From JAEMQF01 sp963850525 (GTDB lineage: Bacteria; Pseudomonadota; Gammaproteobacteria; Burkholderiales; Burkholderiaceae_C), in assembly GCA_963850525.1 (NCBI GenBank), contig CAWKLQ010000001.1:860041-924040 (forward strand): 64,000 nucleotides of DNA, written 5' to 3'. A program made the position numbers and the translations under genes. This document shows, one piece after another, positions 9,170 through 18,751 of the stretch. The stretch's first letter is position 1. Each line of letters starts with the position of its first letter. The notes below the pieces were generated by a model. That model was not told the origin of the DNA and ran no database searches. It was given only the letters and a program-made list of their open reading frames with translations.

Positions 9170-10282
9170 ATGAAAACCGTCAGGCGCCTGCTCTACGCCG
9201 ACATCGTGGGTTCGGTGGGGTTTGTCGCGCTCGCATTTCTGTCGCTGTTTTTCTTCATCGACTTCGTCGACGAGCTGGCCGACATCGGCCAGTCCGGCTA
9301 CACCGCGCTCTACGCCGCGCTCACGTCGCTGCTCAAGCTGCCGGGGCGCCTCTACGAACTCGCGCCCATCGTCGTCTTGATCGGCACCATCTACTCGCTG
9401 GCGCGCCTGGCGCAGTCTTCGGAGTACACGATTTTGCGCACCGGCGGCCTCGGCCCCGGGCGCGCGCTCGGCCTGCTCGCCAGCCTGGGCCTGCTGTTCG
9501 GTGCGGCGACCTACCTCATCGGCGACCACATCGCGCCGTTTTCGGAGCGCCAGGCGACGCTGCTGAAGGCAACGTTTCGCGGCGGCATCAGCATCGGCGG
9601 GTCCGGCGCCTGGCTCAAGGACCGTGGCTCGACGCTCGAGGGCGAGCGCAACTACTCGATCAACGTCGGCTCGGCGCCGCAGGCCTCGCGCCTCAAGGAC
9701 GTGCGCATCTTCGAATTCGACGCCGAAGGCCGCCTGCTGCGGCGCCTGTTCGCGGCGAGCGCGCAGATCGACGACACCGCCGTGTGGCACTTGAGCGGCG
9801 TGCGCGTCACACACTGGCCGCGCCCCGGCGACACGGCGCTGGCGCGCGTGACCGAGGAGCAGCGGGATCGCCTCGACTGGCCGAGCACGCTGACCGCAGG
9901 CGTCGTCGCGGCAGCGCTGCTGCCGGCGAACAACATGTCGACGCTGGACCTGTACCGCTACATCGCCCACCTGGACGACAACGAACAAGCCGCGCAGCGC
10001 CATCAAATCCAGTTCTGGAAGCGCGCGCTCTACCCGTTCTCGTGCCTTGTGATGGTGGCACTCGCCCTGCCCTTTGCCTACATGCACGCGCGCGCCGGCA
10101 GCGTGAGCCTGAAAGTCTTCGGCGGCATCATGCTGGGAATCAGCTTCGTGCTGCAGAACAACCTGGCCGGGCACCTGGGCTTGCTGCGCAACTGGTCGCC
10201 GTGGATCTCCGCCGCCGCGCCGAATCTCGTCTACCTGATGTTGTCGCTCGCCGCGTTCGCCTGGCTGGTGCGTTACCGATGA
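9170..10282 (+). CDS. lptG: LPS export ABC transporter permease LptG
   Basis: 370 residues starting MKTVRRLLYADIVGSVGFVA. The topology is the same as LptF: membrane segments at both ends flanking a periplasmic domain. It abuts the lptF stop with no gap, so the two subunits are co-translated. It forms the LptB2FG heterodimer that transports LPS. Its own stop overlaps the start of the next gene. Confidence 0.95.
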   Translation: MKTVRRLLYADIVGSVGFVALAFLSLFFFIDFVDELADIGQSGYTALYAALTSLLKLPGRLYELAPIVVLIGTIYSLARLAQSSEYTILRTGGLGPGRALGLLASLGLLFGAATYLIGDHIAPFSERQATLLKATFRGGISIGGSGAWLKDRGSTLEGERNYSINVGSAPQASRLKDVRIFEFDAEGRLLRRLFAASAQIDDTAVWHLSGVRVTHWPRPGDTALARVTEEQRDRLDWPSTLTAGVVAAALLPANNMSTLDLYRYIAHLDDNEQAAQRHQIQFWKRALYPFSCLVMVALALPFAYMHARAGSVSLKVFGGIMLGISFVLQNNLAGHLGLLRNWSPWISAAAPNLVYLMLSLAAFAWLVRYR

Positions 10283-10668
10283 GCGCCTCGAAATCCGCCA
10301 TCCTGCTGCTCGCCCACGGCGCGCGCGACCCGCGCTGGGCCGCGCCGTTCGAGGCCATGGCGGCGCGCATCGCGGCGCTCGCTCCCGACCGGGCGGTGCG
10401 ACTCAGCTATCTCGATTTCATCGAGCCCGATCTGGCGCAAGCCGGCAAGCAACTCGTGCGCGAGGGCCATGACCGGATCGACATCGTGCCGCTGTTCTTG
10501 GGCAGCGGCGGCCATGTGCGCAACGATGTGCCCAGGCTCGTGGCGGAACTCCAGGCGCAGAACCCGTCAGTGACGTGGACGCTGCATCCGGCGATTGGTG
10601 AGCTCAGCGCGGTGATCGAGGCAATGGCTCAGGCCGTTTTGGCGTTGGCGTGCGATCCTTCGGACTGA
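10279..10668 (+). CDS. CbiX/SirB-type sirohydrochlorin chelatase-like protein
   Basis: 129 residues. LLLAHGARDPRWAAPFEAMA near the N-terminus and IVPLFLGSGGHVRNDVP near residue 75 match short single-domain CbiX proteins, which insert metal into sirohydrochlorin for siroheme or cobalamin. The His of AHGAR and the His of GGHVR are the expected metal-contact positions. The ATG overlaps the lptG stop (ATGA). Whether cobalt or iron is the substrate cannot be decided here. Confidence 0.8.
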   Translation: MSASKSAILLLAHGARDPRWAAPFEAMAARIAALAPDRAVRLSYLDFIEPDLAQAGKQLVREGHDRIDIVPLFLGSGGHVRNDVPRLVAELQAQNPSVTWTLHPAIGELSAVIEAMAQAVLALACDPSD

Positions 10669-10785
10669 CGCGTCGAAGACCCGGACTCCCAGAATCAAGC
10701 GTTCAACACGAATCAAGATTCGCGCTCTTTTCGCGCCGCTCCTCATCGCAATTCGCATACGGTTGCATAGGAATGGCGGTCTGAT

Positions 10786-10870
10786 TTCGGCCCGTTGCTG
10801 CCGTTCGAATGTCCGCTATGCGTGCGGTTGTCTGAGCGGCGCGGCAGGGGGCACCCGGTGGGGCATGGCG
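10786..10870 (+). repeat. Dispersed intergenic repeat, copy 1
   Basis: About 85 bp starting TTTCGGCCCGTTGCTGCC and ending CACCCGGTGGGGC. It is nearly identical to 18526-18606. Shorter inverted pieces of the same core occur near 11515, 18668 and 23950, all outside genes. Confidence 0.75.
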
Positions 10871-11482
10871 GAGGCTCATGCTGGGACGGTCGGCGCTGCG
10901 CGCCGACTCCACTGTGCTGCTCGCCTTGAAGTCGCGCCCCGAACTCGCTTCGCTCACTTCGTTCGCTACGCTCAAACAGGCGGGGCGAAGTCAGTTTTGG
11001 ATGCACGCTTCGCGTGCCGACTTCAAGGCTGCGCTGCTCGTCGCCCCAGAAATCGCCCCCACCATGCCCCACCGGGTGCCGCCTGCCGCGCTGCCACCCT
11101 TGGTTTACTTCGACCAAAACAACCGAAGAGCGAATTCGCGGTGAGTGATCGTCGCTTGCCCTGCAAGCACGCCGCGAATCGAAAATGCTCGTGTAGGCAT
11201 TTCGGTGCAGTCCACCCCTGTTGCCGCGCGGCAGGCGCTGCGCGCGGGGGCCCGCAGGGGGCGATTTCTGTGACGGCGAGGAGCGCAGCCCTTGGGTCGG
11301 CGCGCGCAGCGCGCATCCAAAACTGACTTCGCCCCGCCTGTTTGAGCGTAGCGAACGAAGTGAGCGCAGCGAGTTCGGGGCGCGACCCAAGGGCGAGCAC
11401 CACAGCGCAGTCGGCGCGCAGCGCCGACCGTCACAGCATGAGCCCTCTGCGGGCCCCTGCGCGTAGCGCCTGCCGCGCCGCG
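10850..11482. repeat. Large imperfect inverted repeat in a gene-free kilobase
   Basis: No gene is supported between 10669 and 11716. The region is two inverted arms of ~250 bp (about 10850-11098 and 11228-11482) around a ~130-bp spacer. The best-preserved 71 bp are 10934-11004 and 11313-11383, which are reverse complements with a single mismatch. Open frames across the arms exist on both strands but are products of the high GC content and palindromic layout. Confidence 0.75.
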
Positions 11483-11716
11483 CAGACGTCGACCCGGCAA
11501 CACGGGCAGGTACCAACGGCAGCATTGGGCCGCAAGCGAACCCTCTCAACTCGTCGGTCCAATGCGACTGAACGCCCGTTGGTATCAGAGCTCGAAGTCC
11601 GAGCCACAGGTCGAAGGCGACGTCAACAGTACGACGGACCCACGGCGACACGCCGCGAGGGAAGCTCGACCCGAATGGAATAATCCCCCCAAGCCCCCCC
11701 GCGACCCACCCGCCCC

Positions 11717-12658
11717 ATGAACCTGCACCAATTCCGCTTCATCCAAGAGGCGGTGCGGCGCAACCTGAATCTCACCGAGACCGCGAAGGCGCTGTTCACG
11801 TCGCAGCCAGGCGTGTCCAAGGCGATTCTCGAATTCGAGCGCGAACTGGGCGTGGACGTGTTCGTGCGCCACGGCAAGCGGTTGACGAGCGTCACCGAAC
11901 CCGGTCAGCAGGCGCTCAAGGCAATCGACATCATCCTGCGCGAGGTCGGCAACCTGAAGCGCATCGGCGAAGAGTTCTCGAAAGCGGACAGCGGAACGCT
12001 CTCGATCGCGACCACGCACGCCCAGGCGCGCTACTTCCTGCCCGGGCCGGTGGCGCAGCTGCGCAAGCGCTTTCCCAATGTCAACATCAGCCTGCACCAG
12101 GGCGCACCGCGCGAAGTCGCGCGCATGGTGATCGAGGAAGTGGCCGATCTCGGCCTGGCCACCGAGTCGCTGGACGACTCCGAGCAACTCGTGAGCCTGC
12201 CGTGCTACGACTGGCAGCACGCCCTGGTGATGCCCGCCGGCCACGCGCTCGCGGCGCTGGAACGCATCAGCCTGGAAGACCTGGCGGCCTATCCCCTGGT
12301 CTCCTACCACCCGTCGTTCAGCGGGCGCACGCGCCTGGACCAGGCGTTTGCCGCGCGCCGCCTCACGCCGAATATCGTGCTCGAGGCGATCGACGCCGAC
12401 GTCATCAAGACCTATGTGCGAATCGGCCTGGGCGTGGGCATCGTCGCCGAACTCGCAGTGCGCGACGATCCACCGGGGGATCTGGTGTGGCGGCCGCTCG
12501 GCCACCTGTTCGGCCGCAACATCACACGCATCGCCTTCAAGCGTGGCGCTTACCTGCGAAACTACGTCTACGCCTTTGCCGAAATGTTGTCCAGCCGTCT
12601 GAGCCGCCCGTTGCTGGAGCGCGCCATCGCCGGCGAGGGCAATCACTATCAACTGTGA
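11717..12658 (+). CDS. cysB: LysR-type transcriptional regulator, CysB family
   Basis: 313 residues. The N-terminal helix-turn-helix (MNLHQFRFIQEAVRRNLNLT followed by ETAKALFTSQPGVSKAILEF) is the CysB/Cbl form. An effector-binding domain follows (GTLSIATTHAQARYFLP near residue 93). CysB activates sulfate and thiosulfate assimilation in response to acetylserine. It is followed after 4 bp by an aminotransferase plausibly acting on methionine, which fits sulfur metabolism. No cys structural genes are in view. Confidence 0.87.
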   Translation: MNLHQFRFIQEAVRRNLNLTETAKALFTSQPGVSKAILEFERELGVDVFVRHGKRLTSVTEPGQQALKAIDIILREVGNLKRIGEEFSKADSGTLSIATTHAQARYFLPGPVAQLRKRFPNVNISLHQGAPREVARMVIEEVADLGLATESLDDSEQLVSLPCYDWQHALVMPAGHALAALERISLEDLAAYPLVSYHPSFSGRTRLDQAFAARRLTPNIVLEAIDADVIKTYVRIGLGVGIVAELAVRDDPPGDLVWRPLGHLFGRNITRIAFKRGAYLRNYVYAFAEMLSSRLSRPLLERAIAGEGNHYQL

Positions 12659-12662
12659 ATCC

Positions 12663-13859
12663 ATGACCATGAACCGCGCGTCCACCCTGCCACTCAGCCC
12701 CGCTACTGAGCGCACGCCGGCGGTGGTGAGCCGCCTTCCCCGGGTCGGCACGACGATCTTCACGGTGATGTCGGCGCTTGCGCTGGAGCGCGGCGCAGTC
12801 AACCTCGGCCAGGGGTTTCCCGATTTCGATTGCGACTCAAGCCTGCTCGACGCCGTCAACGACGCGATGCGCGCCGGCCTCAACCAATACCCGCCGATGG
12901 CCGGCGTGCCGGCGCTGCGCGAGGCGGTCGCGCTGAAGATCGAGGCGCTCTACGGCCGCGCCTACGACCCGGGCAGCGAAATCACGATCACCGCCGGCGC
13001 GACGCAGGCCATCCTCACCGCCATCCTGGCGGTTGTGCACCCGGGCGACGAAGTCATCGTGCTGGACCCGTGCTACGACAGTTATGAGCCCAACATCGTG
13101 ATGGCCGGCGGCGTGCCGGTGCACGTGCCTCTGACTGCCGGTACCTTCGCGCCCGACTTCGGCGCAATCGCCGCGGCGATCACGCCAAAAACGCGCGCCC
13201 TGATCGTGAACACGCCGCACAACCCGAGCGCGACGGTCTGGTCGGCGCAAGACATGCAGCGCCTGGCGGCGCTGCTGCGGCCCACCGACATCGTGCTCAT
13301 CGCCGACGAGGTGTATGAACACATGGTGTTCGACGGCGCGTTGCACCAGAGCGTGGCGCGCTTTCCCGAACTCGCTGCGCGCGCCTTCCTGATCTCGAGC
13401 TTCGGCAAGACTTACCACGTGACCGGTTGGAAAATTGCCTACGCCGCGGCGCCGGCGACGCTGACCGCCGAATTTCGCAAAGTGCACCAGTTCAACGTCT
13501 TCACCGTGAACACGCCGATGCAGCACGGCCTGGCGCGCTTCATGGCGCAGCCTTCGCACCACCTCGGCCTGGCGGCGTTCTACCAGCGCAAGCGCGACCT
13601 TTTCCGCGCCGGACTGGCCGCGACCCGGCTGCGCCTGTTGCCCAGTCAGGGCAGTTACTTCCAGGTCGTCGACTACTCGGCCGTCAGCGACAAGACGGAA
13701 GAGGCGTTTTGCCGCTGGCTGACCACGGAAATCGGCGTTGCGGCGATTCCGCTCGCTGCGTTCTACAGCGGCGGCTTGGAGCAGAAGCTCGCGCGGTTCT
13801 GCTTTGCCAAGAAAGACGAGACCTTGAACCTGGCGCTGCAGCGGCTCGCCAAGTTGTAG
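12663..13859 (+). CDS. Pyridoxal-phosphate aminotransferase (methionine aminotransferase-like)
   Basis: 398 residues, fold-type I class I/II aminotransferase. It shows VNLGQGFPDFDC near residue 45, NTPHNPSATVW near 182, the DEVYEHMVFD segment, and the PLP lysine in SSFGKTYHVTGWKIAYA. The combination of GQGFPDFD with GKTYHVTGWK is typical of the YbdL/kynurenine-aminotransferase branch that uses methionine. The coding sequence begins 4 bp after cysB and is probably co-transcribed with it. Substrate assignment is inferred. Confidence 0.85.
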   Translation: MTMNRASTLPLSPATERTPAVVSRLPRVGTTIFTVMSALALERGAVNLGQGFPDFDCDSSLLDAVNDAMRAGLNQYPPMAGVPALREAVALKIEALYGRAYDPGSEITITAGATQAILTAILAVVHPGDEVIVLDPCYDSYEPNIVMAGGVPVHVPLTAGTFAPDFGAIAAAITPKTRALIVNTPHNPSATVWSAQDMQRLAALLRPTDIVLIADEVYEHMVFDGALHQSVARFPELAARAFLISSFGKTYHVTGWKIAYAAAPATLTAEFRKVHQFNVFTVNTPMQHGLARFMAQPSHHLGLAAFYQRKRDLFRAGLAATRLRLLPSQGSYFQVVDYSAVSDKTEEAFCRWLTTEIGVAAIPLAAFYSGGLEQKLARFCFAKKDETLNLALQRLAKL

Positions 13860-13872
13860 CCGGGTCGCTGGT

Positions 13873-15837
13873 TCAGCTTCTCGGGCCGAGGCGCCCCGGC
13901 CCGGTGGGCATCTCGGGCAGGTCGAGAAAGTCGGAGTTCTTCGGCGCCGCGTGGCGCGAGGGCTCGAAGTCCACCGGCATCGGGCTCGTCATGTCCAGGT
14001 CCAGCGCGGCTTCGTGGTGCTGCCGTGCCAGCGGCGCTGCGGCGACACCCACGTCCAGCGTGAGCTGCAGGTCGTCAATGGGCAAGAGCAGGTCGACGCC
14101 CTGGTCTGCGGACGCTTCCGCCGAGCCGCGCGTCGTGAAGTCGCGCGCCACCGAGTACAGGAACAACAACTCCCGGTAGGCAGGCAGGTCGTAAGCGTCT
14201 TCGCCTTCGTCGCGGCGGAACAGCATCGCGTCGAGAACTTCCATGACGCGCTGCGGTGCGCCCCACAGCCCTTCGAGCTTGACCATCGTGCGCGGGTAGT
14301 CTTCCAGCGACTTGCCTTGCTGCAGATCCGCGTCCCAATCCGGCGCGTAGGCGTTGAAGCGGCGGTTGAAGCGTTCGCGAATGCGCTCGTAAGCGCTGCG
14401 GTCGCCGCGCCGCTTGTAGATTTCCAGCAGTTTCAGGTAGGGCAAGGGGCTGATGCCACCGGTGTTGCGCACGTGGCCCATCAGCAGGTCGATCGCCGCT
14501 TCGTCCTGGCCGAGCACGACAAAGAACTCGGCCTGCTGCTCCAGATCGATCAACTCTTCGACCGACAGGTCACGGCGCGGCTCGGGAACCATGTCGGGCG
14601 GCGCTTCGGTGAGGCGCGAATCGGCCCACATCGGCCGCGAACGGTCCACCAGCGCAGGCTGTTGCGCGACAACCGTTCGCCTCGGTGCGGCTGGCGGCGG
14701 CGGCGCCTGCGGCGGCGCGGTGACTGCGGATTCGTTGGCGACCTCCACGGCGCGCGCTGGCGGCGGCGCCTGCTGCGCCCACCATTGCGGGTCGCGCCGC
14801 GCTGAGCGCTGACGCCAGAACAAGGCCGCCACCGCCACCGCCAACAGCGCCGACAACCAGGCCAGCACATACACCAGCGGGTTCGAGTAGCGCTGCGATT
14901 CTGCGGCCTTGAGGCGCGTCTGCAGCGCCGCCAGCGAAGCCTGCGTCGCCTGCGATTCGGCGCGCAGCCGGGTCAGGTTTTCTTCGAGCGCCATCAGGCG
15001 GGCGCGCTCTTTGGCGAGCATCTCCGTTTGCTCGGTGAGCAGCGTCACCGTCGAGTCGACGCGTTGCGCGGCACTCGCCAAGGCCTCGGCGCTGCCGGGT
15101 ACGGGAGCAGGTGCGGACGCCGCCCGGCCCGCCACCGGTGCTGCAGCTTCGAGTTGCAGACGGGGCCCCGCAGGGCGCGCCGCAGCCCGCGGCGGCGGCG
15201 TGGCGGCCGCCTCAGTCCTGCGTGGGCGCGCCGCTGCGCCTGGCGCTGCGGCCACCCCGCTCGGCGCCGCCGCTGCCGGGGGGCGCGGACGGCGCACGAT
15301 TTCGGGCTTGCGCGGCGCCGAGGCAATCGCCACCGGCGGTGGGCCCGCCGGGGCTGCGGCGGCTGGGGCGGGCACGACGGGCGGCGCCGAGGCCGCAGGT
15401 TGTGCGCGCGGCGCCTCGACCGGGCTCGATTCGACGATCGACGACTGCGCCAGGTTCACGCTGGGGGGGTCGATGAAAGCGACGAACTTGCGCGAAATGC
15501 GTTGTGCGCAGCCGAGCGTGACGGTCACCGTGACGACGGGCTCGTCGACGACGGCCGAACTCGTCACGCGCACCAGCCGCTCGCCCGGGGTCTGGCCGGG
15601 CTCGACGCTGACGCGCAACGCCGTTGCGGAAACGCGGTTCTCGCCCAGCATGACTTCGGCGGCCACGCACTCCGGCGCCAGCGCCTCATCGGGCTCCAGC
15701 CGAACCACCGCGGTGAAGTTCAGCGTCTGGCCGAGCACCGTGGGGCTGCTGCCCCGGCCGAACCCGAAGGCCTGGGCTGACGCGGCAACAAGCCATAGCG
15801 CACAGCCGAGTGCCAACGGAATCAAAGCTCTGCGCAT
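13873..15837 (-). CDS. FimV/HubP-like inner-membrane protein
   Basis: 654 residues. Residues 1-23 are a signal peptide, followed by a FimV-type N-terminal region (SSPTVLGQTLNFTAVVRLEP), a long Pro/Ala-rich linker, a coiled coil around residues 265-310, one membrane segment (YVLAWLSALLAVAVAALFW) and a cytoplasmic part ending in a TPR-like region (EFFVVLGQDEAAIDLLMGHV). This is the layout of FimV/HubP proteins, polar organisers linked to type IV pili. No clear LysM motif is visible, so the call is by architecture. Convergent with the aminotransferase, 13 bp apart. Confidence 0.68.
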   Translation of the reverse strand: MRRALIPLALGCALWLVAASAQAFGFGRGSSPTVLGQTLNFTAVVRLEPDEALAPECVAAEVMLGENRVSATALRVSVEPGQTPGERLVRVTSSAVVDEPVVTVTVTLGCAQRISRKFVAFIDPPSVNLAQSSIVESSPVEAPRAQPAASAPPVVPAPAAAAPAGPPPVAIASAPRKPEIVRRPRPPAAAAPSGVAAAPGAAARPRRTEAAATPPPRAAARPAGPRLQLEAAAPVAGRAASAPAPVPGSAEALASAAQRVDSTVTLLTEQTEMLAKERARLMALEENLTRLRAESQATQASLAALQTRLKAAESQRYSNPLVYVLAWLSALLAVAVAALFWRQRSARRDPQWWAQQAPPPARAVEVANESAVTAPPQAPPPPAAPRRTVVAQQPALVDRSRPMWADSRLTEAPPDMVPEPRRDLSVEELIDLEQQAEFFVVLGQDEAAIDLLMGHVRNTGGISPLPYLKLLEIYKRRGDRSAYERIRERFNRRFNAYAPDWDADLQQGKSLEDYPRTMVKLEGLWGAPQRVMEVLDAMLFRRDEGEDAYDLPAYRELLFLYSVARDFTTRGSAEASADQGVDLLLPIDDLQLTLDVGVAAAPLARQHHEAALDLDMTSPMPVDFEPSRHAAPKNSDFLDLPEMPTGPGRLGPRS

Positions 15838-16029
15838 GCGTGAGATGGGGGCGGGAAGATGGGCCCGCGCACTCTAGCATGAAGCATGCATGAATCGCAC
15901 CGGGCGTCACCCCCATGCCGCGGGGCGGGAATTCGTCCCGGAATCAGGACCTGGTTCACCTGGGGCGACGCCGACACGCATAACAGTATCATCGATGTGC
16001 CCCTGCTCACCCTCCGCTCGACGCCACCC

Positions 16030-17115
16030 ATGGACGCATACTCCGGAACCAAACCCGTCACCGAGCAGCACGCGTTTGACGTCGGCGTGCTGCGCGACTA
16101 CCTGCGCGAGCGCGTCGAGGGCTTCGACGGCAGCCTGCGCGTCGAACAGTTCAAGGGCGGCCAGTCGAACCCGACGTTCAAGCTGATCACGCCGGATCGC
16201 GCCTACGTGATGCGCAGCAAACCCGGCCCGGCCGCCAAGCTGTTGCCTTCGGCGCACGCCATCGAGCGCGAGTACAAGGTGATGCACGCGCTGGCCGGCA
16301 GCAGCGTTCCCGTGCCCCGTATGCATTTGCTCTGCGAAGACGAAGCCGTGATCGGCCGCGCCTTCTTCGTCATGGAGTTCGTGCAGGGCCGCGTCCTGTG
16401 GGATCAGTCGCTGCGCGACAGCGACAAGGTCACGCGCGGCGCGATTTACGACGAAATGAACCGCGTCATCGCGGCGCTGCACCGCGTCGATTTCGCGGCG
16501 ATCGGCCTGGCCGACTACGGCAAGCCCGGCAACTATTTCGAGCGCCAGATCGCGCGCTGGAGCAAGCAGTACACGGCGTCGATCACCGAACCGATCGAAG
16601 CGATGGACCAGCTCATGGCGTGGCTGCCGGCAAACATTCCCGCGAGTGCCCGGGACCCGAGCCAGGTGGGCATCGTGCACGGCGACTATCGCCTGGACAA
16701 CATGGTGTTCCACGCCACCGAGCCGCGCATCGCCGCCGTGCTCGACTGGGAGCTCTCCACGATCGGCCACCCGCTGGCCGATTTCAGCTACCACTGCATG
16801 TCGTGGCACATCGAACCGGGAACGTTTCGCGGCATTGGTGGCCTGGACTATGCGGCGCTGGGCATCCCCACCGAGCGCGAGTATGTGCAGCGTTACTGCG
16901 AGCGCACCGGCCGCATCGCACCGGGCGGCACGATCGACACGGTGCTGGCCGACTGGAACTTCTACATGGCCTACAACTTGTTCCGCTTGGCCGGGATTCT
17001 GCAAGGCATTGCGCGGCGCGTCGTCGACGGCACGGCGGCGAGCACGCAGGCGCGCGCCTCCGCCGCCGGGGCGCGGCCACTCGCCGAAATGGGCTGGAAA
17101 GTCGCCCAGCGGTAA
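16030..17115 (+). CDS. Phosphotransferase family protein (APH/ACAD10-like)
   Basis: 361 residues with an aminoglycoside-phosphotransferase/choline-kinase fold. It shows FKGGQSNPTFKLIT near the N-terminus, the catalytic loop VHGDYRLDNMVFH near residue 220 and the metal-binding AVLDWELSTIGHPLADFSYH. Proteins of this branch are usually paired with acyl-CoA dehydrogenases, as here. The human counterpart is the kinase domain of ACAD10/ACAD11, which phosphorylates hydroxy-acyl substrates. Start at ATG 16030; the open frame extends further upstream without a better site. Confidence 0.86.
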   Translation: MDAYSGTKPVTEQHAFDVGVLRDYLRERVEGFDGSLRVEQFKGGQSNPTFKLITPDRAYVMRSKPGPAAKLLPSAHAIEREYKVMHALAGSSVPVPRMHLLCEDEAVIGRAFFVMEFVQGRVLWDQSLRDSDKVTRGAIYDEMNRVIAALHRVDFAAIGLADYGKPGNYFERQIARWSKQYTASITEPIEAMDQLMAWLPANIPASARDPSQVGIVHGDYRLDNMVFHATEPRIAAVLDWELSTIGHPLADFSYHCMSWHIEPGTFRGIGGLDYAALGIPTEREYVQRYCERTGRIAPGGTIDTVLADWNFYMAYNLFRLAGILQGIARRVVDGTAASTQARASAAGARPLAEMGWKVAQR

Positions 17116-17182
17116 TTGCCTCGGGGCCCGCCCTGCCCTGCTTTTCTTCCTGCGCGCAAGCGCGCCACCCGAAAGGCCCGTC

Positions 17183-18442
17183 ATGGATTTCAGCTATTCC
17201 CCCCGTACCGAAGCCTTGCGCAAACAACTGTTGCGCTTCATGGACGAGCACATCTATCCGAACGAACCGAACATCGTTGCGGAAATCGAGGCGAACACGC
17301 TGGCGGGAAAGCGCTGGACACCGCTCGAGACAATCGAAAAGCTCAAGCCCAAGGCGCGCGCAGAAGGCCTGTGGAACCTGTTCCTTCCGCCCAGCGCGAG
17401 CGGTGCCAGTTCGGGCGCCAAGGCGGGCGGCAGCCACGCCAGCGCAGACATGGGCCTGAGCAACCAGGACTACGCACCGCTGGCCGAAATCATGGGCCGC
17501 GTGCCGTGGTGCAGCGAAGTCTTCAATTGTTCGGCGCCCGACACCGGCAACATGGAGACGATCGAGCGCTACGGCTCGGCCGAGCACAAGCGGCAGTGGC
17601 TCGAGCCGCTGCTGGACGGCAAGATCCGCAGCGCCTTCGCGATGACCGAGCCCGCAGTCGCATCGTCCGACGCGACGAACATCGCAGCGCGCATCGTGCG
17701 CGACGGCGACGATTACGTGATCAACGGCCACAAGTGGTGGACGTCGGGCGCAGGTGACCCGCGCTGCAAGATCTACATCTTCATGGGCAAGACCGACCCG
17801 GACGCGCCGCGCCACTCGCAGCAGTCGATGATCCTGGTTCCCGCCAATGCGCCGGGCATCAAGGTACTTCGCGCGTTGCAGGTGTTCGGCTACGACGACG
17901 CGCCGCACGGCCACATGGAGGTGCGATTTGACAATGTTCGCGTCCCGGCGTCGAACATCCTGCTCGGCGAGGGCCGCGGCTTCGAGATTGCGCAGGGGCG
18001 CCTCGGCCCCGGGCGAATCCACCATTGCATGCGCCTGGTCGGCCTGGCGGAGCGCTCCCTCGAACTCATGTGCACGCGCGCAACACGGCGCGTCGCGTTC
18101 GGAAAGCCGGTCAGCGACCAAGGCGTGACGCGCGAGCGCATTGCCGAGGCGCGCTGCATGATCGAGCAAGCGCGCCTGCTGACGCTCAAGGCGGCGTGGA
18201 TGATGGACGTGGCGGGCAATAAAACGGCGAAGGCCGAGATCGCGATGATCAAGGTCGTCGCGCCCAACATGGCCGGCAAGGTGATCGACTGGGCGATGCA
18301 GGTGTACGGCGGCGCAGCGATGTGCCAGGACACACCTCTGGCCTACTTCTTCACGGCGGCACGGACCCTGCGCTTTGCCGACGGCCCCGACGAAGTGCAC
18401 CGCAACGCGATCGCGAAGATGGAGCTTGGCCGGCACGCCTGA
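17183..18442 (+). CDS. Acyl-CoA dehydrogenase
   Basis: 419 residues with FAMTEPAVASSDATNIAARI and the INGHKWWTSGAGD loop in the middle domain, and VYGGAAMCQDTPLAYFF plus RTLRFADGPDEVHRNAIAKM at the C-terminus. This is the ACAD10/ACAD11-like branch that acts on long or hydroxylated acyl-CoA with FAD. It lies 67 bp downstream of the partner phosphotransferase in the same direction. Together they probably channel 4-hydroxy acids into beta-oxidation; this is inferred from the family. Confidence 0.9.
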   Translation: MDFSYSPRTEALRKQLLRFMDEHIYPNEPNIVAEIEANTLAGKRWTPLETIEKLKPKARAEGLWNLFLPPSASGASSGAKAGGSHASADMGLSNQDYAPLAEIMGRVPWCSEVFNCSAPDTGNMETIERYGSAEHKRQWLEPLLDGKIRSAFAMTEPAVASSDATNIAARIVRDGDDYVINGHKWWTSGAGDPRCKIYIFMGKTDPDAPRHSQQSMILVPANAPGIKVLRALQVFGYDDAPHGHMEVRFDNVRVPASNILLGEGRGFEIAQGRLGPGRIHHCMRLVGLAERSLELMCTRATRRVAFGKPVSDQGVTRERIAEARCMIEQARLLTLKAAWMMDVAGNKTAKAEIAMIKVVAPNMAGKVIDWAMQVYGGAAMCQDTPLAYFFTAARTLRFADGPDEVHRNAIAKMELGRHA

Positions 18443-18525
18443 GAAAACCCACCGCGACCCGAAGCGTTCGCAGAGGCGCAGGTTCGTTCGATTTCGCGGC
18501 CTATCGAATACGATTCGCCGTCGAC

Positions 18526-18720
18526 TTTCGGCCCGTTGCTGCCCTTTGAACGTCCGCTACGCGTGCGGTTGTCCGAGCGGCGCGGCAGGCGGCACCCGGT
18601 GGGGCTTGGCGGGCCCCTGCGCGCAGCGCCTGCCGGGCCGCGCCGACAGCCGCATGCTGGCATTCGAATGTCAGCAACGGGCCGACAGGGGCAGACCGCT
18701 TTGGGCCGAAAGCAGCCGCC
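18526..18720. repeat. Dispersed intergenic repeat, copy 2 (with inverted partial copy)
   Basis: Bases 18526-18606 repeat 10786-10870 almost exactly. Around 18660-18715 a shorter piece of the same core is inverted (GTCAGCAACGGGCCGA), making a palindromic block. The 309-bp gap between the acyl-CoA dehydrogenase and the next gene holds nothing else that I can support. Confidence 0.7.
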
Positions 18721-18751
18721 GCCATCTCCCACCATCGAACGAGAATTCGCC

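Noticed and set aside
8072..10174. 700-codon minus-strand frame opposite lptF/lptG
   Set aside because: Antisense shadow of two certain membrane-protein genes.
10743..11651. 302-codon frame in the gap before cysB
   Set aside because: It spans the inverted repeat arms, so similar frames appear on both strands; no ribosome site or domain.
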